64,000 nucleotides of DNA from Clostridiales bacterium (lineage in GTDB: Bacteria > Bacillota > Clostridia > Peptostreptococcales > Acidaminobacteraceae): the NCBI GenBank assembly GCA_016342415.1, contig JAEIOD010000018.1, positions 32,987 through 96,986 of the forward strand, read 5' to 3'. The notes beneath the pieces are model-generated. The model was not told the DNA's origin. It ran no database searches and saw nothing but the letters and a program-made list of their open reading frames with translations. This document shows positions 44,926 to 53,394 of this stretch, piece by piece. The position numbers and the translations under genes are program-made. Each line of letters begins with the position of its first letter. Position 1 is the first letter of the stretch.

Positions 44926-44971
44926 ATCCGAAAAACGGATATATCGGATAGGAAGAATCGGTAAAACCGAT
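44926..44971. promoter_or_regulatory. Tandem LysR-type (T-N11-A) operators
   Basis: ATCCG-AAAAA-CGGAT (44926-44940) and ATCGG-TAAAA-CCGAT (44957-44971) are perfect inverted repeats of the same form, 31 bases apart, each satisfying T-N11-A. A half copy, ATCGGAT, lies between them (44943-44949). They fill the space between the divergent EamA and LysR genes. The second lies on the LysR ribosome-site side. Confidence 0.75.
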
Positions 44972-44980
44972 GGAGGAATC

Positions 44981-45838
44981 GTGGAGATAAAACAACTGAA
45001 AATATTTATGACGGTTTGTGAGTATATGAACTTTACAGAAACTGCAAATGTATTAAATTATGCACAGAGCACTATATCAGAAGCAATTTCAACACTTGAA
45101 AAAAACCTGGGAGTGAAGTTATTTGAACGATTAGGGAATAAGATTTATTTAACTGAAAAAGGAGTTGAATTAAAAGAATATGGACAGAGGTTGTTGCAAG
45201 TGTATGATGAAACTTTGTATAAATTAAAAAACACTCAAGAGGAAACGATTAAAATTGGTATAACAGAAACACTGTGTTCGTACAAATTCCCCGGTTTTTT
45301 CAAAACTTTTTTAGAAGAACATAAGGGTGTCACCATTCAATTTGATATCGTCAGGTGTGAGGATATCTCGAATTTACTAAGAACAAATAAAATTGACATC
45401 GGATTTACTCTCGATGAAAGTATGGTCTACCCTGATTTACGAACAATTCGGTTGTTCGATGAGGAAATTGTCTTTGTTGGACCCGCAGGTAACATAGAGT
45501 TTGAATTGAATCATCAGAATATCATAATTCCAAAGGGAGATACTGGTTATTTGAAATATTTCCATGATGTTTATGAAGAGAAAGGTTATATTAAAGGAGC
45601 GACCATTCATATGGAGAGTATGGAAGGCATTAAGAGTTATGTAAAAAGCGGCTTCGGTATTTCTTTCATTCCAGTGACAGCAATCTCAAAAGACCTAGAG
45701 GAAGGCAGCATATCTATTTATAGAGTACCTAAACAACGTTTTTACCATGAAGTTAAAATTTTGATTCATAAACAAAAGCATATGACAAAATATCTATCAT
45801 CATTGATTGAATCTGCAATAAAGATATATTCCAAATAG
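44981..45838 (+). CDS. LysR family transcriptional regulator
   Basis: 285 residues. The N-terminal winged helix-turn-helix is plain (MEIKQLKIFMTVCEYMNFTETANVLNYAQSTISEAI, positions 1-36, through LGVKLFERLGNKI). The effector domain (about 88-285) resembles a family 3 binding fold as usual. The start is GTG 44981 with GGAGG at 44972-44976. It is divergent from the EamA transporter and the operators lie directly between, the standard LysR layout for activating the neighbour and repressing itself. The effector is unknown. Confidence 0.93.
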   Translation: MEIKQLKIFMTVCEYMNFTETANVLNYAQSTISEAISTLEKNLGVKLFERLGNKIYLTEKGVELKEYGQRLLQVYDETLYKLKNTQEETIKIGITETLCSYKFPGFFKTFLEEHKGVTIQFDIVRCEDISNLLRTNKIDIGFTLDESMVYPDLRTIRLFDEEIVFVGPAGNIEFELNHQNIIIPKGDTGYLKYFHDVYEEKGYIKGATIHMESMEGIKSYVKSGFGISFIPVTAISKDLEEGSISIYRVPKQRFYHEVKILIHKQKHMTKYLSSLIESAIKIYSK

Positions 45839-45840
45839 AA

Positions 45841-45870
45841 AAAGGGTCAATTCAAAAGAATTGACCCTTT
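45841..45870. terminator. Bidirectional terminator between lysR and the purine permease
   Basis: A perfect 13-bp stem, AAAGGGTCAATTC, loop AAAA, GAATTGACCCTTT. Confidence 0.93.
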
Positions 45871-45874
45871 AACA

Positions 45875-47203
45875 TTATATTTTAAAGATAAATTTTAAAA
45901 CAAATAATATTGCAAGTAGATAAGCCAATAATGGTACATCTTTACGTTTACCAGCTAATACTTTGATACATACATATGAAACAACACCAAAGATGATACC
46001 ATCAGCGATACTGTAACTAAGTGGCATCATAACCATAGTTAAGAATGCAGGTAAACTTTCTGTGAAATCATTAAAATCAATCTTAGTAATTGGTGTCATC
46101 ATGAACAGTCCAACAATAACAAGTGCAGGTGCTGTTGCAGCTGATGGTACGACTAAGAATAATGGTGCTAAGAACAATGCTAAGAAGAACATACCAGCTG
46201 TTGATAAAGCGGTTAATCCTGTACGACCACCTTCAGCAACACCAGAAGCGGATTCAACGTAAGTTGTTACTGTACTTGTACCGATACATGCTCCAAAAGT
46301 TGTACCAATTGCATCTGCAAGAAGTGCTTGTTTTGCTTTTGGTACTCTACCTTCTTTATCTAAAAGACCTGCTTTACTAGATACACCAACAAGTGTACCT
46401 ACTGTATCAAACATATCTACAAATAGGAATGTCAGTAATACCACAAACATATCCATTGTAAATACTCTTGTGAAATCAAATTTAAATAAAATTGGAGATA
46501 ATGATGGTGGCACAAAGCTACCGAACTTCAAAGCGTCTAAGTTTGTTACGCCCATTGGAATACCAATTAAAGTACTTGCTATGATTCCAATTAATAGAGC
46601 ACCTTTTACATTTTTAGATAACAACACGCCAATAAGAATAATCCCGATCATTGCGACAATCGCATTTGCTGAAGTGATATCACCAAGCTGAATAACCAAA
46701 CCATCTAGATTATCTTCGCCTATATGGAACATACCTGTTTGAACAATACCTGCATTTACAAGTCCTATTAAAGTAATGAATAAACCGATACCTACTGAAA
46801 TCGCATGTTTAAGTGACATTGGAATTGCGTTTATGATTGCTTCTCTAACGTTTAAGAATGTTAAAGCTATAAAAATAAGACCTTCTAATAATACCGCTGT
46901 TAATGCAAATTCCCAACTGTAACCTAATTTTAAAACTACTGTATAAGCAAAAAATGCATTTAATCCCATACCTGGAGCTAATGCAAATGGCAGATTAGCT
47001 GCTAATGCCATAACCAGTGTACCGACAACTGCACTCAAAGCAGTTGCAGTAAAAACAGCACCTGCATCCATGCCAGTTGCTGACAGAATGTTTGGATTAA
47101 CAATTAAGATGTAAGCCATTGTCATAAATGTTGTGATACCGGCCATAAGCTCAGTTCTAACATTTGTATTGTGTTCTTTCAGTTTAAAAAGTTTTTCAAA
47201 CAT
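45875..47203 (-). CDS. Adenine/guanine/hypoxanthine permease, AzgA-type NCS2 family
   Basis: 442 residues with 12-14 hydrophobic helices. The opening ELMAGITTFMTMAYILIVNPNILS and LAPGMGLNAFFAYTVV are signatures of the PbuG/AzgA branch of nucleobase transporters; FVDMFDTVGTLVGVSSKAG and GTSTVTTYVESASGVAEGGRTGLTA (positions about 305-330) complete them. It imports purine bases, probably hypoxanthine, guanine or adenine, with a proton. The AGGAGG site precedes ATG 47203. An extended -10 promoter and a PurR-like box lie upstream. I saw no purine riboswitch, although many homologues have one. Confidence 0.93.
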   Translation of the reverse strand: MFEKLFKLKEHNTNVRTELMAGITTFMTMAYILIVNPNILSATGMDAGAVFTATALSAVVGTLVMALAANLPFALAPGMGLNAFFAYTVVLKLGYSWEFALTAVLLEGLIFIALTFLNVREAIINAIPMSLKHAISVGIGLFITLIGLVNAGIVQTGMFHIGEDNLDGLVIQLGDITSANAIVAMIGIILIGVLLSKNVKGALLIGIIASTLIGIPMGVTNLDALKFGSFVPPSLSPILFKFDFTRVFTMDMFVVLLTFLFVDMFDTVGTLVGVSSKAGLLDKEGRVPKAKQALLADAIGTTFGACIGTSTVTTYVESASGVAEGGRTGLTALSTAGMFFLALFLAPLFLVVPSAATAPALVIVGLFMMTPITKIDFNDFTESLPAFLTMVMMPLSYSIADGIIFGVVSYVCIKVLAGKRKDVPLLAYLLAILFVLKFIFKI

Positions 47204-47244
47204 ATGTAATTTATCCTCCTATAAAATATGTTAATTACACAGTT

Positions 47245-47298
47245 ATTATAACAAAGGCGAATATTAATACAATATAAAATCCGAATGTTCGTATTTCG
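47245..47298 (-). promoter_or_regulatory. Purine permease promoter with PurBox-like element
   Basis: On the minus strand: TTGTAT (47272-47267), 16 bases, extended -10 TGTTATAAT (TATAAT 47250-47245). Just upstream of the -35, at about 47298-47286, AAATACGAACATT matches the Bacillus PurBox pattern AWWWCCGAACWWT with one mismatch, and CGAA-CA-TTCG makes the site palindromic. The promoter is convincing; PurR control is tentative. Confidence 0.5.
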
Positions 47299-47473
47299 CT
47301 CCAACGTCTTTTTTTGCCTTTGTATATATGTTATAACAGAGGAATTAAACACATAATTTTCTGCCAATTCAATTGACATACCTGCTGTTGAACCTTTTCA
47401 TCTACAAGCAGAAGGGAATAAAAAGACTAAAGATTATTCTGATTTTAATTTACTTTGTAAATACTCTCTATAT

Positions 47474-47522
47474 AAAAGGTCTCAAAACAATTGGTTTATT
47501 TACCGATTGAAGACCTTTTTTA
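47474..47522. terminator. Isolated hairpin with T run
   Basis: AAAAGGTCT pairs with AGACCTTTTT, with an inner imperfect stem AATTGGT / ACCGATT. No intact gene ends here; the 58-codon open frame around it lacks a start. It may mark a decayed gene. Confidence 0.55.
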
Positions 47523-47558
47523 CTGTAATTGAGAAAAAACGTTCAGTTTTCAAAGCTT

Positions 47559-47816
47559 AACGCGTGAAAAGGTTCGGAATGTTGTTGTAAAAAGTATCTA
47601 ACTGATACGGTTTTTAAAGTTAGATTAGAGTAGAATTTTATAGAAAACATCGTTTTTTTGAGATAGAATTAAGAAAGAAGTAGAAGATAGTGCAAACTTT
47701 ATGATATATGAGATAAATACGCGTCTAAAATATTTCTGTAAAATAAAGAAAAGAGAATCATATATTTGATAAATAATATGAGGTATGGTACTTACATAGA
47801 TTTAGGAGGATTAAAC
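47559..47816 (+). other. Intergenic region upstream of the second Gfo/Idh gene
   Basis: No gene or clear promoter could be assigned. The region is AT-rich, and the ribosome site AGGAGGA for the next gene lies at 47804-47810. Confidence 0.4.
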
Positions 47817-49070
47817 ATGTCAAAAGTTACAATTGCACTGATTGGAGCAGGGGATAGAGGCAAAGATAGATATGGTGAATATGCCATTTCCTTTCCAGAG
47901 AATGTTCAGTTTGTAGCTGTAGCTGAACCGAATCCAATTAAAAGAGAAGAGTTTGCTAAAAAACATGCTATTAAATCAGAAAATATATTTACGACTTGGG
48001 AAGAGTTACTTGAAAAAGAAAAATTAGCAGATGGCATAATTATAGCCACTCAAGATGATATGCATTATGAACCCACAAAATTGGCTTTAGATAAAGGATA
48101 TGATGTTTTGCTTGAAAAACCAATGTCCAATGATTTAAATGAAACCATCCAATTAGGTGAGCTTTCAAAAAAATATGAGAACACATTTATGATTTGTCAT
48201 GTCCTTAGATACACACCATTTTTTACGAGGTTAAAAGAAATTATAGAAAGCGGTGCTATTGGTGAGGTGATGTCAATTCAACACAATGAAAATATTGCTT
48301 ACTATCATATGGCGCATAGCTTTGTGAGAGGTAATTGGAGAAATTCTGATGAGTCTAGTCCTATTATTCTAGCTAAGAGTTGTCACGATATGGATATTAT
48401 CTTATGGCTGGTTGGCGACAAGTGTAAATCTATTTCATCTTTTGGAGAATTAAGTCACTTCAATTCTAAACATGCGCCAAAAGGATCTTCAGATAGGTGT
48501 TTAACATGTAACATTGAATCATCTTGTCCATACAGTGCTAAAAAATTATATTATAGGAATTTGGGCAATTGGCCTACAACAACAGTAACAGATGTTCAAA
48601 CAGAGGAGAGTTTGACAAAAGCACTTGAGACAGGTCCTTATGGAAGGTGTGTCTATAAATGTGATAACAATGTATGCGACCATCAAGTAACCATTATGGC
48701 ATTTGAAAATGGGGTCACTGCAACTTTCAATCTGAGTGCTTTTACGGAAAAGCAAAATAGAACCATTAAAATTATGGGCACTCTCGGTGAGTTAAGGGGG
48801 GATGATGTTTTGAATGTTATTGAACTGAAAACTTTTGCCAGTGATACAAGCCAATTGATAAAACCTGAAATAGTACGTGGTGGTCATGGTGGGGGTGATA
48901 CTGGCATTATGAATGATTTTGTGAAACTTTTAGAAGGTAAATCCGGTGAAGCATTAACTTCTGCTGAAGTTTCTGTAGAGAGTCATGTGATGTCGTTTGC
49001 GGCGGAACATTCTAGAGTAAGTGGTCAAACTGTCGAAATTAAAGAGTTTTACAATAAGATGTTAAAATAA
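47817..49070 (+). CDS. Gfo/Idh/MocA family oxidoreductase with inserted cysteine motif
   Basis: 417 residues, longer than the common 330-350. The Rossmann part has IALIGAGDRG and DVLLEKPMS with the conserved Glu-Lys-Pro. HDMDIILW holds the usual catalytic His-Asp. Between them and the C-terminal sheet lies an insertion of about 60 residues with DRCLTCNIESSCPYSA and GRCVYKCDNNVCDH, which could bind a metal, probably zinc; such inserts recur in one branch of the family. Substrate unknown, probably a sugar derivative. ATG 47817 is fixed by AGGAGGA. Convergent with the AraC gene, which might control sugar use here. Confidence 0.88.
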   Translation: MSKVTIALIGAGDRGKDRYGEYAISFPENVQFVAVAEPNPIKREEFAKKHAIKSENIFTTWEELLEKEKLADGIIIATQDDMHYEPTKLALDKGYDVLLEKPMSNDLNETIQLGELSKKYENTFMICHVLRYTPFFTRLKEIIESGAIGEVMSIQHNENIAYYHMAHSFVRGNWRNSDESSPIILAKSCHDMDIILWLVGDKCKSISSFGELSHFNSKHAPKGSSDRCLTCNIESSCPYSAKKLYYRNLGNWPTTTVTDVQTEESLTKALETGPYGRCVYKCDNNVCDHQVTIMAFENGVTATFNLSAFTEKQNRTIKIMGTLGELRGDDVLNVIELKTFASDTSQLIKPEIVRGGHGGGDTGIMNDFVKLLEGKSGEALTSAEVSVESHVMSFAAEHSRVSGQTVEIKEFYNKMLK

Positions 49071-49082
49071 TGTACACAATCA

Positions 49083-49106
49083 AAAACACGGTTTATGCCG
49101 TGTTTT
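49083..49106. terminator. Bidirectional terminator
   Basis: AAAACACGG, loop TTTATG, CCGTGTTTT, overlapping the stop of the minus-strand AraC gene. Confidence 0.9.
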
Positions 49107-50007
49107 ATTCGATTAAACTTTTAACTGAATTTGCATATTCCGATAAGGTCATTCCAGTAACATTCTTAAAAATACGTGAAAAGTAATGTATAGAATTATA
49201 ACCTAATATTGTAGCAATCTGTGTAAAGTTGTTTTCATTTTGTCGTATCAATATTTTAGCTTCATTTATTTTTAGCTGTTTAAAATACTCCATGACACTG
49301 ATAGACATGTTTTCCTTAAACATCTTTTGAAGTGAAGATTTGGATAGTAGTGTTTGTTTGCAAATATCATCTAATGAAAGACTTTCATATAAGTTTTCTT
49401 TTAATAAATTGATGATAATATTTACTTTTTCTTCTTGAGCATACTCTCGAATATTTGGAGAAGTTCTTGTAACAACTTGCAGATTGCTATCTTCACGAAT
49501 TAATTCTATTAATAACATTTCAAGATGCAATTTTATAAGTTGTTCAGATGCAAATTTTGGATGCTCTCTTTTTTTATAATGTTTTAATTGAGGATCGGCT
49601 ATATTGGAGCTGAAAGCGTATTTTGCTTCTGAAACTATATTTCCGAGATGATTTTTCATACGATTATTAATGGTTAAAACTTTATTGTTGAAATGACTCA
49701 TAGCATCTGACTGACAATCAAATGCAATAACAATCAGGTTTGGTGCCACTTGTCCATTAGCAATTACATTATGCCACTCATTTGGTTTATGAAAAATCAT
49801 TTCACCTTGTTTCAAAATATATTTGCGATCATCAGCCATCACGTTAATAGTGCCTTTATCTACATATAAGAATTCCCAAAAATTATGTTTTTCACCTTCG
49901 AATATGTAGTTTTTCGAATACTCAAAATAGTGAACAGTCACTAAATGGTCAATTCTTATTTCTTCTTTTAATGTTGTTACATGGTAATTATCAATTAATT
50001 CCTTCAA
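49105..50007 (-). CDS. AraC family transcriptional regulator with cupin sensor
   Basis: 300 residues. The N-terminal half is an AraC-type cupin that binds a small ligand (HNFWEFLYVDKGTINVMADDRKYILKQGEMIFHKPNEWH, positions about 40-80). The C-terminal 100 residues are a double helix-turn-helix: SLDDICKQTLLSKSSLQKMFKENM and TQIATILGYNSIHYFSRIFKNVTGM. It probably controls sugar-related genes, perhaps the convergent oxidoreductase. TTG 50007 is preferred because GAGGTG lies just upstream; the outer TTG at 50025 would put that site inside the gene. Confidence 0.9.
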   Translation of the reverse strand: MKELIDNYHVTTLKEEIRIDHLVTVHYFEYSKNYIFEGEKHNFWEFLYVDKGTINVMADDRKYILKQGEMIFHKPNEWHNVIANGQVAPNLIVIAFDCQSDAMSHFNNKVLTINNRMKNHLGNIVSEAKYAFSSNIADPQLKHYKKREHPKFASEQLIKLHLEMLLIELIREDSNLQVVTRTSPNIREYAQEEKVNIIINLLKENLYESLSLDDICKQTLLSKSSLQKMFKENMSISVMEYFKQLKINEAKILIRQNENNFTQIATILGYNSIHYFSRIFKNVTGMTLSEYANSVKSLIE

Positions 50008-50468
50008 GTTTTCACCTCTTTCCAATAGTTTTATTATACAATCAAACTATTAAAATCGCTATTAACTCATTCTTAAATATCACAAAGTGCAAAAACATTC
50101 CATAATCATATAAACCAATGATTTTTTTCAACTGTTTTGAAGTGATAATCGTGTAATACTGGGGAAAAGAAATAGTAGTAGTAAATGCAGAAAAAAAATA
50201 CATAACAGAAGAGTTAAAACAAATGATAGAAAAGGTGGTGTGGTTGGACGTTGGAGAAGAGGACAGTTGTGATGTTCTGTCCAGATACTGAAAAAAACAC
50301 CTGTGTAGTTATTGAAAAAGTTAGAGTTTCTGATGAAAGCTTATTGAGATCTAAAATGTCAGTATGAAATAAAGTTACATGGTAATCATATATCTATTTG
50401 TGTGATTCTTCTTTAGATATACTTAAAATATGTTATGTGCTAAAATTTCATTATAAAGTGAGGTGCTT
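50008..50468. other. Intergenic region with a possible decayed coding remnant
   Basis: Divergent regulators flank this 460-base stretch. Around 50180-50367 two overlapping frames look protein-like: one reads through MIEKVVWLDVGEEDS and stops near 50291, and the other continues with VVMFCPDTEKNTCVVIEKV to a stop at 50367. A frameshift would join them. I do not recognise the product. Confidence 0.3.
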
Positions 50469-51611
50469 ATGAGTTCTACAGTACATGAAATATTATCCTT
50501 AAAAAAATTCAATTCGTTTCGACTAATAGCAGGTGCCAATGGCTTAAACAGAAAAGTGACACGTGGTGGTTTTATTGATCATGAAAGTGCAGAAATTATG
50601 AGGGATATCGCTTTTAAGCATGAAATGATATTCAGTAATCTCCCGATGATTAAAGACGAACCAGAGAGAATTACAGAATATGTTGATGCATTAATACATG
50701 CAGGGTGTGCTTGTTTTGCCATTAAAACCACTTTTTTTGAAAGTTTACCTGAAACAGCGATTGAACTGGCGAATCGTTTTAATTTTCCTCTTTTACTGTT
50801 TGATGAGACTTATATAGAGGAGTTGATTTTAGATATAGATGAGTCTGTTAACATACATAAAAAGCTTGACAATAAAAGAAAAATAATAAAAGAAATTGAA
50901 GATGGATCTTTGAATAAGTTCAAGATAAAAAATTATGCTTATGAGTTAAATCCTAATTTTAAAACGTGTTTTAAAGTATTTTATATTAAAACTATAAATG
51001 ACGAGAGTCGTAGATTTGATACAAAACTTGCACATTCCATCTTAGGAAAATCATCATTAGTGCTTCCTTTCGAAGAGGTCTATTTGGTTATTCACTCGTA
51101 CTTAGAAGAAGAATCTATAGATAAAGATGATATTCTTCATTCTTTGGGGTTAAAAAATGATTATTATATTGGAACCAGTGATTATTTCAATGACTTGGGA
51201 TTAATGGATCATGCACTGCATCAAGCCAAAACAGCACTGTCTTTTGCATGTTTTAGTCAACAAAACATAACTGATTTTAAGACTATTGGAATCTATCAGA
51301 TGTTGATTCCGATACTAGATAATAAATTTGTGATACAGTTTTATGAAAATATCATCGAGCAATTAATACAATATGATGTCAAACACCAATCTGATTTGCT
51401 TCAAACAGCAACTGTATATGTAAAATGTGATGGTGATATCAAAATGACTTCAGAACAGTTATTTCAGCATACCAATACTGTTAGATATAGAATTAGAAAA
51501 ATTAAAAGTGTATTATTGTTAGAGTCGTTAAAAGGTATGCAATATGAAACCTTAGCGACTGCAATCCATCTCTATGAATTGAGTAAAAAACAAAATAGCA
51601 TTTATTTTTAA
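50469..51611 (+). CDS. PucR family transcriptional regulator
   Basis: 380 residues. The N-terminal 120 residues match the PucR sensor domain (LIAGANGLNRKVTRGGFIDH and NRFNFPLLLFDET). The C-terminal 60 are the PucR-type helix-turn-helix (YVKCDGDIKMTSEQLFQHTNTVRYRIRKIK). PucR itself controls purine breakdown in Bacillus, but relatives control various catabolic and transport genes. A purine permease lies 3 kb away, and the EamA exporter follows 150 bases downstream on the same strand, so either may be a target. ATG 50469 has GTGAGG six bases upstream. Confidence 0.88.
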   Translation: MSSTVHEILSLKKFNSFRLIAGANGLNRKVTRGGFIDHESAEIMRDIAFKHEMIFSNLPMIKDEPERITEYVDALIHAGCACFAIKTTFFESLPETAIELANRFNFPLLLFDETYIEELILDIDESVNIHKKLDNKRKIIKEIEDGSLNKFKIKNYAYELNPNFKTCFKVFYIKTINDESRRFDTKLAHSILGKSSLVLPFEEVYLVIHSYLEEESIDKDDILHSLGLKNDYYIGTSDYFNDLGLMDHALHQAKTALSFACFSQQNITDFKTIGIYQMLIPILDNKFVIQFYENIIEQLIQYDVKHQSDLLQTATVYVKCDGDIKMTSEQLFQHTNTVRYRIRKIKSVLLLESLKGMQYETLATAIHLYELSKKQNSIYF

Positions 51612-51761
51612 AAGAAAAACTGTAATTTTAGCATTTAAATTAATTTTGAATAGAAAAAAGATTTGTTGTATAAAGTGAAATACAACGGGTCTTTTTTTGT
51701 AATAACAGAAAAACTATTTCATCATAATTCTTTATATAATGATACCAAGGAGGACGATGAA

Positions 51762-52652
51762 ATGAAAAAAATACATTCAGAATTACTACTAGTTTTTATT
51801 ATTGCATTATGGGGGTTGTCCTTTAGTTTGACGAAACCATTATTATCCAAAGTGGGAGTTTTTAATTTCTTAGCTTATAGATTTTTTATCGGTGGTTTTC
51901 TATTAGCGTTTATATTAATCATTACAAAAAAATTCAAAGTCACAAAACCGCTTATAAAATCGGGTATCACTTCAGGTGTTTTACTGTTTTTAGCTTTCTA
52001 CTGTCATATTGCAGGATTAAAGTATACAACGATAGCAAAAAATTCATTCATTGTAGGCAGTAGCGTTATTTTCATTCCCATTATTCTTCTGTTATTTCAT
52101 AAGAAAAAGTCGGATATGCAAGTTATTTTACAAACGATATTAGCTGTAATAGGTTTAGGTTTAATCACATTAGTAAGTAGTAGTGGTACCTTCAATATGG
52201 GTGATTTTATCACACTTGTTGGTACAGTTCTCTATGCGTTTTATACAATTTTTGTAGAGCAATCAGTAAAAAAATACAGCACCAATATTTTTACAACAAT
52301 TCAGTTGAGTACTGTCGGGATACTCAGTTTAATTGCAACACTAATATTCGAAGAGTTTACTTTTACTTTTACTGTTTCAGAATGGTTCAGCATAGGTTTC
52401 TTATCAATTGTTTTAACAGGGACAGCTTATTATATTTTAAATAGTATACAGAAAAAACTTTCAGCTTCCAATGTAACTCTTATTTTTACGCTGGAGCCAT
52501 TTTTCGCAACATTGTTTGGTTGGCTGTTTTTAAAAGAGTCTGTTGGTCCAAATATACTCATTGGCGGTGGCTTAATTATTTTCAGTATGATGTTGCCATA
52601 TATCAGTCAATTTTTATCCGTTAAAAAGGTTGGTGCAGGATATGACTTCTAG
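51762..52652 (+). CDS. EamA/DMT family transporter
   Basis: 296 residues, about ten hydrophobic helices in two repeats. ELLLVFIIALWGLSFSLTKPLL at the start and the AKNSFIVGSSVIFIPIILLLF stretch are typical. It is a second family member in the window, not closely alike to the one at 44007. ATG 51762 has a perfect AAGGAGG at 51748-51754; upstream sequence in frame is not coding. The gene lies after pucR and overlaps the next small gene by 11 bases, which links their translation. Substrate unknown, possibly an amino acid or purine-related compound. Confidence 0.9.
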   Translation: MKKIHSELLLVFIIALWGLSFSLTKPLLSKVGVFNFLAYRFFIGGFLLAFILIITKKFKVTKPLIKSGITSGVLLFLAFYCHIAGLKYTTIAKNSFIVGSSVIFIPIILLLFHKKKSDMQVILQTILAVIGLGLITLVSSSGTFNMGDFITLVGTVLYAFYTIFVEQSVKKYSTNIFTTIQLSTVGILSLIATLIFEEFTFTFTVSEWFSIGFLSIVLTGTAYYILNSIQKKLSASNVTLIFTLEPFFATLFGWLFLKESVGPNILIGGGLIIFSMMLPYISQFLSVKKVGAGYDF

Positions 52653-52968
52653 ATGTTCAATTCGTTATGAAGTATCAGATATGAATCTCTGTAAAAATAG
52701 TTTGTTAGTCAAGCATATTTATAACGAAGCGGTTGAGGATACAAATCATGAAATGGATAATATACATCCTTTAAAAATGATTTGCGACGCAATCAGTCAA
52801 GTACATCATATTCAAATCGTCTCAGAAATTGACGAGATTTCAACACATGCATTTGTATATTTGTCGTTTGATGATGTCGGTGATTTCAAACATGTTAAGC
52901 AAGTTAGGAGAAGATTTAAAAATCTTGCGACGAGATTACTTCTTGCAGATGTTCAGGAACTTTCATAG
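52642..52968 (+). CDS. Small protein of unknown function overlapping the EamA gene
   Basis: 108 residues, soluble, with no signal or membrane segment. The start overlaps the end of the EamA gene by 11 bases (ATG 52642 with GCAGGA upstream), and a terminator follows the stop, so it reads as the last gene of that unit. Visible features are a short Cys-containing start (TSRCSIRYEVSDMNLCKNSLL), a His-rich middle (QVHHIQIVSEIDEISTHAFVYL) and a basic C-terminus. The mixed strand-helix pattern would fit a small alpha/beta sandwich. I do not recognise the family. It may modify or bind the transporter's substrate (guess). Confidence 0.7.
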   Translation: MTSRCSIRYEVSDMNLCKNSLLVKHIYNEAVEDTNHEMDNIHPLKMICDAISQVHHIQIVSEIDEISTHAFVYLSFDDVGDFKHVKQVRRRFKNLATRLLLADVQELS

Positions 52969-52975
52969 GTCAGTT

Positions 52976-53006
52976 AAAAATGTTCGAAATTATTTTGAAC
53001 ATTTTT
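52976..53006 (+). terminator. Intrinsic terminator before the T-box unit
   Basis: AAAAATGTTC pairs with GAACATTTTT around an 11-base loop. Confidence 0.8.
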
Positions 53007-53017
53007 CATTTTACTTA

Positions 53018-53046
53018 TTGACAAATTTATTGAGGTGCTGTACTAT
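53018..53046 (+). promoter_or_regulatory. Promoter of the T-box/ABC transporter operon
   Basis: Perfect TTGACA (53018-53023), 17 bases, TACTAT (53041-53046). It sits just before the T-box leader. Confidence 0.85.
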
Positions 53047-53063
53047 TATCACAAGTTAATAAT

Positions 53064-53336
53064 TATGCAGAACGACATTGACGAAACGAAAATATATAGA
53101 AATCAGTTTCAGCGAACTAGGGAAGGTGTGAGCCTAGTCAAGTAGGACTATATTGAGAGCGTTTCAGAGTCTCTAACAAGAAAGTGTGAACTCTAAGGTT
53201 AGACGGATTCCAACCGTTACAGTGGGCGAGTATCGAGATGATAGATCTCCGTACTAATGAGTGAACCTTGTGTTAATGTGGGTGGTACCGCGGAAGTTGC
53301 TTTCGTCCCTAGTGTTGTGGATGGAGGTTTTTTTTT
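53064..53336 (+). ncRNA. T-box riboswitch leader (tRNA-sensing) of an amino-acid ABC transporter
   Basis: The conserved T-box sequence is plain: TGGGTGGTACCGCGG at 53279-53293. Stem I can form from GAAACG (53083-53088) with CGTTTC (53160-53165) and ATATAG with CTATAT above it; the distal part holds AGCGA and GGTGTGAG enclosed by CTAGG / CCTAG. The terminator is CTTTCGTCC (53300-53308) with GGATGGAGG (53319-53327), nine pairs with several G-U, followed by nine T. Uncharged tRNA should favour the antiterminator and switch on the transporter. I could not assign the specifier codon with confidence, so the amino acid remains open. Confidence 0.93.
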
Positions 53337-53394
53337 GTTTAAAACCGCATAAATATTAAGAAAAACGTATAACTATTATAAAGGAGAAGGAAAA

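Noticed and set aside
46062..46691. Plus-strand open frames within the purine permease gene
   Set aside because: Low-complexity shadows of membrane-helix codons on the other strand.
47366..47558. Open frame of about 58 codons around an isolated terminator
   Set aside because: No start codon or ribosome site and no recognised family; may be a gene remnant but unsupported.
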